NCBI GenBank assembly: GCA_009602725.1
Contig: WELB01000141.1
Location: 166,130 to 230,129 of the forward strand
Reading direction: 5' to 3'
DNA length: 64,000 nt
Origin: Spirogloea muscicola
Taxonomy: Eukaryota > Streptophyta > Zygnematophyceae > Spirogloeales > Spirogloeaceae
Below are positions 50,580 through 61,440 of the stretch, piece by piece; the first letter of the stretch is position 1; each line of letters begins with the position of its first letter. The notes below the pieces were generated by a model that was given only the letters and a program-made list of their open reading frames with translations, had not been told where the DNA came from and searched no databases. Position numbers and translations under genes: made by a program.

Positions 50580-53396
50580 CTAGGCTTCGGTCAAGAGTTG
50601 CTGCGAAATTACCCCAAGGAGAGCAGCCACAAAGAGAATCAGCCCAGTGAGGATGGCTATGGTCTTGTTTACAAATCTCCTCGACCTAACCGAGCTCAAG
50701 CTGGAGTCCTGCAGCTTCCGGGCTACTCTGACAAGCTGGGCGCTGTTCTTGAGCAAGGAAGCTTCCTCATCTTCAATGTTGCCAAGCAGCACAAGGGCAC
50801 CAACAAGTTGTCCTGCAGCATGAATAAACTTACCACGTCCTCAGCACATTGCACCCTTGACATCCTGTAGCCATAAGCACAACTACAAAACCACATATAA
50901 AACGACCAGAAACAGTCGCATGCAAAAGACAGCAAGCTTCACCGAAGTAAGGAATGAGTGGCTCTACAAATAAGAACTTGCTGGTCCATGGCTGAAAAAC
51001 AGACCCTCATATGCAGTCCTGAGGCTCCGTAATGAGTGGACCAACACGTCAATCACCAGTTTTGCTGCCCCCTGGTACTTGCTTGACTTTGTGCCATGCT
51101 TTGTGCGAAGGGCCTGGTATTCATGCTTGGTATCTATGTCAGATCAGTATGTGCCCGTTGTATAATGTTTGCGACCAGCTTATCCATCCACAGACCACAG
51201 AACTGTCACATAATGACCTCCATCAGTTGCTGTACCTGAAGTGTGGTGATAAGTCCGGAAATAAGCACAGGCTGTGGCGTCGTGAGGCTCGTGTTGCTTG
51301 TTGTTGCTCGAAGTACCTCATCCTCAGCACTCTTGTAGAAGCAGGAGAGCTCTGACACATATTCCTGATCTGTCTCCTGTTGACAGACAAGCAACCATCA
51401 ACATTGGCTCTCATTTGCTGCTACAAACAGTCAGTATTCAGGTCACTCATAAATCAAGCAGGGACTTGAGGTCATTCACAGATGCCAATTTCATTGTGAC
51501 TCCCTTTGTTATTATGCAGGAGAAACATGCACGTTTCTGTGGTTCCTGCCACTTTGCTGCACATGCACCTTCATCAAGTCTAACTCGGTGTCCACAACCT
51601 ATTTGCGTGGCTGCACATAAGTATCAGTGAGTGACATACAAGTGTTCATTTAAGATTAGGCCCACTACAAAGCCTAGACCAGCTACTCAAGCTACACCAG
51701 CTTAGAATACATACTTGCATCAGATCTATGAGGTCAGGACCCCCCACTTGAGAACTTTGTGCGTCATCAGCACCGCGCTGACTCTCTTCCTGAAGAATGG
51801 AAGCAGCACAGAATTTAGTAGCTGCATGTCCAATGGATGCTGACGACCCAGACTTATTGCTATTGGTTGAGCACAGCGCCTTTGATTCGATTAGCAGGAG
51901 ATGATGCTTCACAAATCAGCCTGCTAAGTCCTCACCCATTCTTCCACAAAGGCTTGAAGGCAGTCGCCTTGGCATCTTTGCTGGCTGGTGCAACTTAGAG
52001 ATCTCCGGCGTGCATTTGAGCCAGCCAGGTCAGGAAGATCAGCAAGAGCTTTAATAAGGCCTTCTGAATTTATTGCACTGCTATTGGACTGAAATGTTGA
52101 CTCTGCCCTGCTAATAGACAAGTGCCTCCAGATACCATGTAGCGAACTTTTTCCCTCAGGAGCCAAAATGGCCTCAAAAGCTTCTGCATTTATCAATGGA
52201 CGACATGTGAGGTCCACATAGTCGCTTCAAGGAGCAGCATCGCCCTAGTAACGCCCTGAGATCTAGGTAGTGGACAAACATGTGCTCGGCAATCTAGCCA
52301 CCAGTGGAACGACTTAGACTACACATAATAGATTTCGGGCAGGCTTAGCCTGTCAATCGCTGGCCTTTGTCAATTAAATCCAGGGGTGGGGGTTAGTGCA
52401 AGCTCAGGACTACCATCGAACAGAAATGGCAGTACAGAAATATAGATAGATCAAAGTAGAAAAAGGAGGATCAGGCTTTCACCTTGGTCCATGCCAGCAA
52501 CCACAGCAACAATGACTGCCTCAGGCCTCTTAAAAATGTCAGGGGCAAGCAACGCATCGACCTGCACATGAATGACAGATGAGTTATCTGCAGCTCTGCG
52601 AAGACTATGCATCTGTGGAGTTTCAGACGAACCCAGTGGTTGAAGCATTGGTCGAAGCCAATGTAAGATAGGCCCTCTAAGTACCACAACTCAGACCTCC
52701 AGAAGTTAGTCCCTGCAGTAAATCAACCTCATGTGCCATCCGCCCTTCTCATGTGTGACTACCAATGATGCAGCTCTTTCATCCCGGCAGCTTCTGATGT
52801 AACCAGGAACAAACCTGCAATGCAGTGGTGGAATTAGAGAACGGGATATGACTAGCTAGGAGAGCGGCAATTGCAGCTGCGAAGGCCTGTGGAGTCAAGT
52901 CTGCCATCTGCAAAGCACATCAGTCCTGGTCAGAGCGTCTGCAAGCGATTGTAGGCGCTGGTCGAAAATCTCAAAGCTACAACGCAAGGGGGGCACGTAC
53001 AGGTTGTAAATCTGACTAGGATACAAGCCAAGCTCCTCCGGTGGCTGATCATTGCGGTTCTCAACAACAACCGAGTGAGAAGGCTGTAAGGGCATCGCAT
53101 GCCTGCTCAGAGCTCTTGTCATCGGCTCTCAGGAACACCCCGTCTCCGTTGTTCCCGTCGTCCAGAAAGAGCACAGCAGGAGCATGCTGGACCTGCAAAG
53201 ATGTCGCGACACGCCTTTACACCAGCTCTAAATGCAGCTGGGCGGCTGGACCATTGTCAACGCTCCAACAACGCATGAGGGTGATACCAGGCGAAGCGCA
53301 AAGCGAAGTGAAGTTTACCTCACTATCGGCAAGGGCGGCAACCGCCGCCAGGAGCAGCAGGGATGCAACGGCGAGGACGGGGCGACTGGAGGTCAT
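50580..53396 (-). CDS. Type I single-pass membrane protein of the secretory pathway (plant-like, unknown function)
   Basis: The first exon (53319-53396) encodes a clear signal peptide, MTSSRPVLAVASLLLLAAVA. The second (from 53192) reads VQHAPAVLFLDDGNNGDGVF and LRADDKSSEQ. Later minus-strand coding pieces include PDIFKRPEAVIVAVVAGMDQ (about 52560-52485) and VDLTCRPLINAEAFEAILAP (about 52215-52155). They also include EYVSELSCFYKSAEDEVLRA (about 51365-51305). The last exon (stop at 50580) ends with NSAQLVRVARKLQDSS, a basic stretch, a membrane span TIAILTGLILFVAALLGVIS and QQLLTEA. The layout (signal peptide, lumenal domain with RPxAVxVxxVxGxD, single C-terminal span) resembles uncharacterised plant membrane proteins; the function is unknown. 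Exon joins are mostly unresolved. Confidence 0.6.
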
Positions 53397-53505
53397 TGCA
53401 CCGCGCGGCTGTTGTGGACCCTGCTCGGACCGAGCCCCACGCTGCTGCGCTTTGATGGAGCCGTCGTCTGCGAGAGGTGGAGGCGCACCGCCCCTCGTCG
53501 GCGCT

Positions 53506-53567
53506 GGCGGCGGCGGCGGCTGCGGCGGCGGCGGCGGCTGCGGCGGCGGCGGCGACGGCGGCGGCGC
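53506..53567 (+). repeat. (GGC)n run upstream of the membrane-protein gene
   Basis: This is a nearly pure CGG/GGC run with a few interruptions, about 110-170 bp upstream of the minus-strand ATG at 53396. It resembles the GCC runs near other gene starts. Confidence 0.85.
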
Positions 53568-53739
53568 AAATCACGGCTCACGGGGATCCAGCCGATTTTT
53601 AGTAGTCGTTATTGCCGTCGGCGTGGAAAAGTATAAGCTCTTCCATGTGAAGCAACGGCTGTGAGATCAAGCCCACAAGGAATGATGAAGACGAAGAATG
53701 GAGAACTCTTCCAGTAGAAAATTTCGTGAATTTGAAACA

Positions 53740-54115
53740 AACGAAGGCCAAATAGCTAAGTACGAAAGCAAGCACATCTAAAGGCCTACATAACCTACAG
53801 TAGATTGACCCGCTTAGTAACCACGGGTCAAAACGTAAAGGGCGATAGCTGTGATTGGCCATCTCAGGGGAAACGAATGAACAGGCTCCAAGGCCTAGAA
53901 GAAGTGGCACTCCCATTGGCACTCCCCCAGTCCAAACACGCCGACCACCCCGCTTCATATGAGTTCGTCCCCTTGGTTTTCCGTTTCTGGCATCTAGTAT
54001 TCATGCATCGATTAGTGACCTTTGTGTTGTGACCCGTGGTTATTGAGTGGGTCAATCTGCTGTAGGTTATATATATCTTTTGATGTGCTTGCCTTGTACT
54101 TGGCCATTATACACG
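53740..54115. mobile_element. Two family-A LINE tails in inverted orientation
   Basis: A reversed family-A tail lies at about 53755-53845 (minus; 'agcacatctaaaggcctacataacctacagtagattgacccgc'). A forward copy lies at about 53990-54112 (plus), ending VVTRGY-like/stop then 'gagtgggtcaatctgctgtagg'. They face each other about 150 bp apart. Both are only the last 100-130 bp of an element. Confidence 0.75.
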
Positions 54116-54585
54116 GAGTTCCCTTGGCTGTGGACGTGCACGGGAACTCTCGGGTCCCAGTGGCTCGACCTGCTGGCCAGGCTCGCGCTGCACGCTGTGT
54201 CCCACAGGCGAGGTGAGCCGGCCGATTTTAACGCCGCTGGCTCGAGGGCCCAAGTCATCGTATGATATTGTCGGTCTCACTTCAGCGGTCCATGGCCCAA
54301 GCCGTGCATCTGCGTGCTGGCCGTGCTCTCGCTGCGGCCTCCGGCTTTTGTCAGGGGGATAGTTTTCCGGCAGCTAGTCTGTCGGATTTGAGGCTCCTCA
54401 TTCGTAACTACTGAGTGAGTTGTCCATCCTCCCCCCGTACTGCCATAGCTTCTTCAGGCCCCTTCTTCTTGCCCCTTCGTAGCTGCTAAGCGTTTTTGGG
54501 CCCCTTCGAACGTCTGTCAGTTCTTTTCGGGCTGGGTTTTCACAGCCCTTGCACCCATTGGGAGAAGTGGACAAAGGTTCGAAGG
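54115..54585 (+). mobile_element. LINE 3' end, family B (plus)
   Basis: The text reads TEFPLAVDVHG-like, then a Gln-rich/Ala region, RSMAQAVHLRAGRALAAASG and PAASLSDLRLLIRNY-stop (about 54411). The 3' tail contains GGGCTGGGTTTTCACAGCCC (about 54529-54548) and 'ttgcacccattgggagaag'. Reading frames shift inside the piece. It is tail-to-tail with the next element. Confidence 0.75.
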
Positions 54586-54589
54586 TGCC

Positions 54590-55400
54590 AAATGACTGAG
54601 GGGCCTAAAGAAGGAGTGGCTCTCCCAATGGGGGCAAGCGCTGTGAAAAGCCAGCCCGAAAAGAATTGACAAAGGCTCGAAGGGGCCAAATGACGGAGGG
54701 GCCTAAAACGCTATGCAGCTACGAAGGGGCCTGAAGATGCTATGTCAGAACGGGGGAGGATGGACCACTCGGTAATTACGAGTGAGGAGCCTCAAATCCG
54801 ACAGACTAGCTGCCGGAAAACAATCCCCCTGACGAAAGTCGGAGGTCGCAGTGAGAGCACGGCCAGCACGCAGATGCAAGGCGTGGGCCATGGATCGCTG
54901 AAGGGAGACCGACAATTGCATACGATATACCTGAGCCCACAAGCCAGCGGCGTTGATGTCAGCCTGTTCACCACGCCTGCGGGACATAGCGCGCCGGGCG
55001 AGCGTGGCCAGCAGGTCGAGCCACTGGGACCCAAGAGCCCCGTGCACGTCCACAGCCAGGACTACACTACAAAGTGCAAGACGGTGCAGAGGGAGATGCA
55101 GATGGCTGCTCAGTATCCAGGGGCACGAACTAGTCTCCAGCCGGGTGGTCAGAGTGTTTGGGAGCCTTGCTGCGAGCGGCCTTCGCCGCAGCGTGGCCAG
55201 CCCGCGAGGCAGAGCGCCCCGGGTTCGAGAGGCAGAGCGCCCCGGGTTCGAGCGGTCGACCACATCCGTGGTGACCAAATCAGCAATGATGCGCGCCGCC
55301 GCCCGGCGTGGACGACACCAGGTCGACGCGGCGCGTGTGGAGTCCGTCGGCCCTCTGGCCTGAAGCACTCAGCAGCTACGAAGGGGCCTGAAGAAGGTGC
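54590..55400 (-). mobile_element. LINE 3' end, family B (minus), tail-to-tail with previous
   Basis: The minus frame reads VVLAVDVHGALGSQWLDLLA, RRAMSRRRGEQADINAAGL, VYRMQLSVSLQRSMAHALHL, RAGRALTATSDF and ASLSDLRLLTRNY (about 54780-54820). The tail continues to about 54590, including the reversed hairpin element (54619-54660). Upstream similarity runs to about 55400. Against the 54115-54585 copy the C-terminal 70 residues agree closely, so the two are young relatives. Confidence 0.78.
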
Positions 55401-55434
55401 TGGGCCGGAGCAAGAGTGGCTCGCCCATAGATAG

Positions 55435-55665
55435 AAGGCGCGCTGAGCGCTTGAAATGGAAGGGAGGCCAATTCTAGCCACTACATTGTTCAGGCAGAGT
55501 CTAGTGCAAACTAAAGAAGGCAACATAATGTGGAGCCCTACGCTAAGGTGCCTAAGGTAACAGGGTCACACTACTACCAACGGGTGAGAACAAACAAATG
55601 CGACAACCTAACTTGGGGAGCTGGAGCGCCGCCACAAAAGCCGGAGGCCTGACTTGATGGGGTGT
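55435..55665 (-). mobile_element. LINE 3' end, family D (minus)
   Basis: This is the reverse complement of the end at 22640-22870. The minus strand reads SGLRLLWRRSSS-like/SGFCGGAPAPQVRLSHLFVLTRW-like text across 55665-55590, then the tail 'gtgaccctgttaccttaggcacctta' and 'gaacaatgtagtggctagaattggcctcc' to about 55450. It is diverged but clearly the same element. Confidence 0.72.
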
Positions 55666-56075
55666 TACCAGCAGTGGCCACATGCGCCGCACTCCTGCTT
55701 CCGGGAAGCCAGTCTCTCTGACCTAAGGCTGCTTAGCAGGGGTTACTGAGTGATTTGTAGCTGCTTACTTACTGTTCATTCTCTTTTGGGCTGGCTTTTC
55801 TAGCCCCTATCCTCCATGGGCGAGCAATTTCTTACTTTCTTCTTAGGCTTGTTTTCTTAGTGCTTCCCCTGTCCTCTGTTCATTCCTTTTTGGGCTGGCT
55901 TTTTCCAGCCCCTATCCTCAATGGGCGAGCGCTTCTTCTAGAGGTTACTGAGCGTTCCCTGGCTGATGTCTTAGTCCTGGTCCTTCGTACTCCTCTCACT
56001 CCGGCTCCTTCAGACCTTGTCCATTCCTTTGGGCTGGCCTTTCCCACATACCAGTCAATCTGGCCGCGCTTCCTC
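55665..56075 (+). mobile_element. Stacked LINE tails (family B twice, then family C)
   Basis: SLSDLRLLSRGY-stop (about 55725-55767) is followed by a family-B tail with hairpin GGGCTGGCTTTTCTAGCCCC (55788-55807). A second copy of the tail follows with GGGCTGGCTTTTTCCAGCCCC (55892-55912). Then a family-C tail, 'ttactgagcgttccctggctgatgtcttagtcctgg', runs to about 56072 and matches 36155-36275. The block ends about 170 bp before the LCMT1 ATG. Confidence 0.78.
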
Positions 56076-56242
56076 CGCCACCACCTCCGCCGGCCTGAGG
56101 CCGCCGCGACGCGCGCCCGCCGCCGCCGGGAGCCCGCCGCGCGCCCACGCCGTTTCGGCAGCGCAAGCCGTCGTTGATCTGCTTCGATATTCTCGCTCGT
56201 GAGGCAACGTTGCCATTGACCACCTGCCTGGACTGTCGGCAC

Positions 56243-59200
56243 ATGGCGGTGCCACTTGGGAGCCTGGATGCCACTGTCCAGGGCACCAACGACGACGCAA
56301 CCATCAGCAAGCTGTGAGCCCTCTCCCAGCTCCCTTCCCTGACGCAGACAAGTCAGGTGCATTGTGTTCTATCATTGTGCTGCTATCAGGCTTGAATTGG
56401 CACGGGATGGCAGGTTGTGCTGAGTCTGGCCAACTCAGTGGCATGCTCCGGCCAGGCAGTCGAAAGTAGGCAGTAGAAGGGCGCCCTGCAGAGCTTATCA
56501 TGCTGCATCCTGAAATGATGCAGGATGAGTGTCCATGTCTTGCCTTTGATTTGGAGGTGAGCTCATTTGAGAGAGGCAAGTTGATTGGTCTAATTGAGAA
56601 GCGCTGACGAACAATTGAGCGTGGTGCCAGGTCGTGTGTCAAGAAGGGATACTTCAAAGACGACTTTGTCCATCATTTCGTAAGGAGACCCGCCCGAAGG
56701 GCTCCAGTGATCAATCGAGGTCTGAAGAGACATAACGACACTTGCCCGCCAGTGCTGCACGTGTGCTGCTTCCTCATGGCTTATCATCTGATGAGAGATT
56801 TATATGCAAAACCCATCTGCTATACGGGTTTTTGGACTATCTTCTTAGCATTCATCAATATAAGCATAAGCAGAGATTTAAATTTTCTGTTATTTAAACT
56901 CATGCCGTGTAGCTTGGAAAGGCCCCCTTGCCAGTCCGTGGTGGCTGATCACCATTTGCTGCAGGAAGGCAGGGTACTACGCACGGTGGGCAGCCATCCG
57001 TAACCTTGTAGAGCACTTTTTGGAAGCACCAGCAGAGGCAGAGCACTTTCTCCAAAAACAAGTCATCTCGTTAGGAGCTGGTTTCGATACCACATTCTTC
57101 CAGTTGAAGGTAGAAACCAACTTGCCAGCCCTGATCGCCATCTTGCCTTTGAAAGGAGAGCAGCATACAAGCAGGCAGATTTGCTTAAGGACAATGTCAT
57201 CATGTAGTTAGAGTGTTTGTGCTTTTTTGTGGTGACAATAGTTCGGCAGGTGAGGTTGTGCTTGTGACACCTACATCATTATACAACCACCAGCTATATG
57301 CAGCTGCTTAGTTGCAGGTACTTATATATGCTTGCATTGCACTGACAACTACGGCAGAAAGAAGGACGAGCTCCATACAAGTACGTGGAGGTGGACTTCC
57401 AGGAGGTCTGCAACATGGGGCCCATAAAGCAAGGAGTCGTCTAGACCCGTAAAGGGGTCCTTCGGCTCTAAGCAGATGGCTGTTAGCAGCTATGCATATC
57501 TAGCTGACACACTTCTCTTAGCCTCGTCATGTGTTGTACAGCTTGCGACTCCCTTATCCCAGCCACATTTTGTCCGCATTCACCTCTATATAGGTGACAA
57601 GCAGGAAGGCCTTCACAATCTCCAGCCATGCTGACCTACTCCAAGGTCTTGGGAAAGATCCGGTCATACATGCAGGTATTACGACCTCAAAGCTATTCGT
57701 CAATATTTGCCCAATGCTATCCATAGGAACTAGATGTAGGTACAGCTTCCGAACACATCGAGTCCTGCATGTGTAAGATACTAGGCCTCGTCTGGCTCTG
57801 CATCATTTTTGCACACTTGGCTCCACCATGGCCTGCCAAATTGGCTTTACTAACGGGTACTTTTCCAATTTATGTCTGCAGACAAGGGTGAGCTCCATAG
57901 CTCTTCATATCATCTCATACCAGTGGATCTACGCGACCTGCAATCTTTAGACTCTGCTCTTGCCAGAGCTGCTGTTGATGTCAGGTAAGTCAGCAAGCTG
58001 TAGCATGCTTCCCTCATGGAGCAGGCTTTTGTAGCTTGACGGTTGCTTGGAAACACACGCACATCTCCACATATGCTCACATTAATCTAGCAGCTTGTCG
58101 TGAAGTACTTCACATGTATGACCACTTTTCTCTATACCAGCCTTCCCAGCTTGATCCTGGCGGAGTGTGTAATGATATACTTGGAACCTCAAAGCAGCCA
58201 AAACATCTGCAAGTGGGCAGGGGAGCGTTTCACAACTGCCGCTTTTGTCATATATGAGCAGGTAAACATCCAGCTCATGTTCTTGTCCAAGTCAGAGAGT
58301 GCTACATCACTGTCTGTCCGTGGGAGGCCACAGTTCTATACCGCAGGCCTCCAATCAGATGCCATGACAATCGCAGTTATCGTTCTTTTGTGCATGTTGG
58401 CAAGTCAATGTAGACCTCTATGCTTTTGGTGGTCAGCTAGGTAGAAGGTTTGCAGCAAAGAGGTGAGGTCACTTGATTTGCTTCTCTAGTTCTCATGCCC
58501 GTACAGTTGTAGTGTTTAACAATGAGGTCAAGTTTGACTCCAGATCCGACCCCATGATCCATTTGGACAGCAAATGCTCCTGAACCTGGAGGTAATTCCT
58601 GGTCTCTGCCGCTCTTGAGGAAGCAATTTAAGGTGATCAACAGATATTGCTAGATGTGGCCAATACGATCATGTGGACGAGGTTTTTGATTATGACAAAG
58701 GTGGGACAAGCCTTGAGACAAGCCAACTTTTCTGTGCTGATCAAGAGCTCATTCCCACCTGTTCGTGCGGTGTTTCAGAGCAGAGGCTGCCCTTTGCTCG
58801 GCATAAAAGATACTCCTGATCTTGAATCCAAGAAGAGGCGCTTTACAACCTGTGGCTGGAAGGTGAGTCTTTTGAGCACGTGACAGGAGGCGTGTGTAAT
58901 TGTAGGCTTGAATGTGCTGACTCCATATGATGTACTTTGTGTTGTGAAATTGTGAGTGAGAATTTGTGTTATGAGGGGAAGCAAGTGCCACCTTGCAGGG
59001 TCAAGCTCAAGTATTCGCATTGTAATGTGCAGGTAGCACAGGCTCATGATATGGATGAGATCTACTCCACCTTAGACGATACGGATCTCAAGAGGTATTG
59101 ATGCTTATCTCCAATCGATGGCGACATTCTTTAACAAGTATACAACCTGCCGGTTTTGTCAGTCCAGGCTAGGGTTTCACTTGTTCTGCAGTACTACGAA

Positions 59201-59727
59201 GTTACACAAATTGGAGCAGCACAGCAGCAGTTTCTTGCACTTGAGCGTGTGCTCTTGGTTGTGGCTAAGAAGCTGAGATGCTGCCCGTGCAGGATAGAGA
59301 GGCTAGAACTGTTTGACGAATTCGAGGAGTGGCACATTATGCAGGTACTTTTCACTTTGCTCGATTGACAAGGGGCTTACTGTACAATTTAGAAGCAGAT
59401 CAGGACAGTCTGTATGTTGCGACAACTTCAAGGGGGGTCTACAAGGTGCTTGCAGATTGTTGATAAGTGAATATTGTGGTGCATTTGCAGGAGCACTACT
59501 GCATTGCTTACGGTATCAATGACGCACTTGTGAGTAGACGTTCTGGTTGCCTCTGGATGACTAGCAATTGTTGTGTCCTACACTGCCTTTCCTTGACATG
59601 ATGCTCATTTTCTTTGACGAAGTTCAGCAGATGTAATAATACTCTACAAGCTGATACAAAGTTTTGATTGCTGCAGGGTGTCTTTCAGGACTTCGGTTTC
59701 AAGCACAAAAAGGCGACATGCAATTAG
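56243..59727 (+). CDS. LCMT1: Leucine carboxyl methyltransferase 1 (PP2A methyltransferase)
   Basis: LCMT1 transfers a methyl group from SAM to the C-terminal Leu of the PP2A catalytic subunit. Exons are 56243-56313, 56631-56719, 56973-57109, 57358-57405, 57594-57675, 57882-57985, 58141-58261, 58544-58591, 58779-58862, 59033-59094, 59293-59344, 59491-59529 and 59677-59727 (about 329 residues). Motifs are TNDDATISKL, KKGYFKDDFVHHFVRRPARR, GYYARWAAIRNLVEHFL, the SAM site VISLGAGFDTTFFQLK, YKYVEVDFQE, YHLIPVDLRDL, LAECVMIYLEP, RPHDPFGQQMLLNLE, GCPLLGIKDTPDL and RLELFDEFEEWHIMQEHYCI. Exon 6 has one extra T (run of three at 57960-57962) that breaks the frame; removing it restores both the family motif and splice phase. 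Confidence 0.93.
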
Positions 59728-60201
59728 AGCAAAAAGAAGTAGAAGTTCAGGTAGTCACAACCAACCCAAATTCATCACAATTGATGATGTGGCCTAGACT
59801 CACTTCCTTGTTATGCAAGCTTCTCCAAGTAATGTTGATGTGATGATTTGAAAGGTCATTTATACAGAAAAGTAATTATAATCTTGGCAGATCCTGTCTA
59901 CAGGCTTGCATGGAATGCACTCAGTACCTCCAGCTCAAATCCTGTGCAAGCTGTTTGATACACTCTTAACAATCTCTGACAAAGCATGTCCACAAATGAT
60001 CACTAGCAGCAGCTACCACTTGCAGCGACATGTGGTCTGCCAAACCCACGCATGGGTACACTTTTCTCGAGGCCATGTCAACCAGCACAGGCACCCTAAC
60101 CGGCAAATATAGTCACGCTCAACTTGCCCAGCACAAACGTTCTGCCATGGGGTGTTGAGAGAACACCACTAGGAGAGGCTTCTTAAACAATGTCCTTGAA
60201 A
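59728..60201. other. Convergent intergenic region
   Basis: Between the LCMT1 stop (+) and the H2A.X stop (-). AT-rich 3' sequence; no gene or repeat family recognised. Confidence 0.6.
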
Positions 60202-60780
60202 TCAAATCTCTTGAGATTGAGAGCTCTTCTTGCCAGGGACACCAGTTTTCTTCGGCAGGAGCACACTGTGGATGTTGGGCAGCACACCACCACTTGCAAT
60301 TGTGACAAGGCCCAGCAACTTGCTGAGCTCCTCGTCGTTCCTGACCGCCAGCTGAATGTGGCGTGGTACGATTCTGGTCTTCTTGTTGTCGCGAGCAGCA
60401 TTGCCTGCCAGCTCGAGCACCTCGGCGGCCAAGTACTCCAGCACGGCTGCCAAGTACACCGGAGCTCCTGCTCCTACACGGGTGGCGTATCTGCAGACGT
60501 TTGTAAAGTCAGGAACCCAGTCAGCTCATCCACCACTTCCTGGGGAGCAGGCTGCCTGCCATATGCTCCCTCCAACGACAGTTCGAGTTGAGAAGCTATA
60601 CTGACCACAGGAGAGCATGAGCCTGTTCCTGTGGAGCTATTGTGCAGCAAGACGTAAGCGAGCAGCCACTTACTTGCCAGCCTTGAGGTACCGAGCGATG
60701 CGGCCAACGGGGAACTGGAGGCCAGCCTTGGCAGAGCGCGACACGGCCTTCTTGCCAGATGTTTTGCCACGGCCCGACAT
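60202..60780 (-). CDS. H2AX: Histone H2A.X
   Basis: This is a core histone variant whose C-terminal Ser is phosphorylated at DNA breaks. Exons 60674-60780 and 60202-60490 (minus) give 131 residues. The start is [20 protein letters not shown], the histone fold [60 protein letters not shown] and [15 protein letters not shown], then the docking region [15 protein letters not shown]. The protein ends SQEI, an exact SQ(E/D)-hydrophobic H2A.X motif. One GT-AG intron splits codon 36. An intron fits a replication-independent variant. No other histone gene is nearby. Confidence 0.95.
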
Positions 60781-60948
60781 GGCGGCGGCAGCAGCGGGAC
60801 TACGACTGGCAAGGGGTTGCTGGGAGGTGCGGCGAAGGGCGCAGCCTGCGGCGGGGAGGCGCGGCGGGAGGCGCGGCGGGCGGCGGCGCGGAGGTTTGAC
60901 CCGAGATGGGCGAAGGGGCGCGAGGGTGTGTAGCGGTAGGTGTCTATC

Positions 60949-60959
60949 ATTATATATGA
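60949..60959 (-). promoter_or_regulatory. Possible TATA box of H2A.X
   Basis: TCATATATAA on the minus strand lies about 170 bp upstream of the H2A.X ATG in otherwise GC-rich sequence. Position and spacing fit a promoter, but no start site is known. Confidence 0.35.
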
Positions 60960-61194
60960 CGGACAGCCTGGCTGTGGTGCGCCAGCCAATGCGCGCTCTT
61001 GCCCAGGATCAAGTCTCCAACGGCGCCGATCGATAGCATCTGACGGCAGAGCAGGCGCGCCGCCCCGCTGCCCTCCCCTCCGCTCCGCTAGCTGTCGGAG
61101 TAAGGGGGCTTTCGCCGCTGGGCGGTGCCGCCGTTTGCGCCGCCGTTTGCCCGGGCAGCTGTGCCCGGTCGGCCCGCCCGGGGCGCGGCCAGCT

Positions 61195-61440
61195 CGCCCC
61201 CGCAGAAGAAAGGGCTCGCCCATTGAGGATAGGGGCTGGACAAGCCAGCCCAAAAAAGAATGAACAAAGAACGAGAAGGGGGCCAGAGGAAGCCAGAGGA
61301 AGCGCTAAGAAACCAAAGCACACAAAGAAAGAAAGCAGCTACAAATTACTCAGTAACCCCTGCTAAGCAGCCGCAAATCAGAGAGGCTAGGGTCCTGGAA
61401 GTGGGTCCCCTGGACAGAGCCAGAGGCAAAGCCGGCTAAG
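61195..61440 (-). mobile_element. LINE 3' end, family B (minus)
   Basis: The minus strand from about 61440 reads CLCPGDPLPGP-like then SLSDLRLLSRGY-stop (about 61350) and the family-B tail. The hairpin GGGGCTGGACAAGCCAGCCC lies at 61232-61251, and 'atcctcaatgggcgagccctttctt' ends near 61200. It closely matches 21745-21930. Confidence 0.8.

Noticed and set aside
53323-53636. Long Arg/Ala-rich frames in several phases
   Set aside because: They come from the GGC run; only the signal-peptide exon (53319-53396) has supporting structure.
55210-55260. tRNA-like GGTTCGA boxes
   Set aside because: Two GGGTTCGAG words belong to a short duplication inside a LINE copy; no cloverleaf can be drawn around them.
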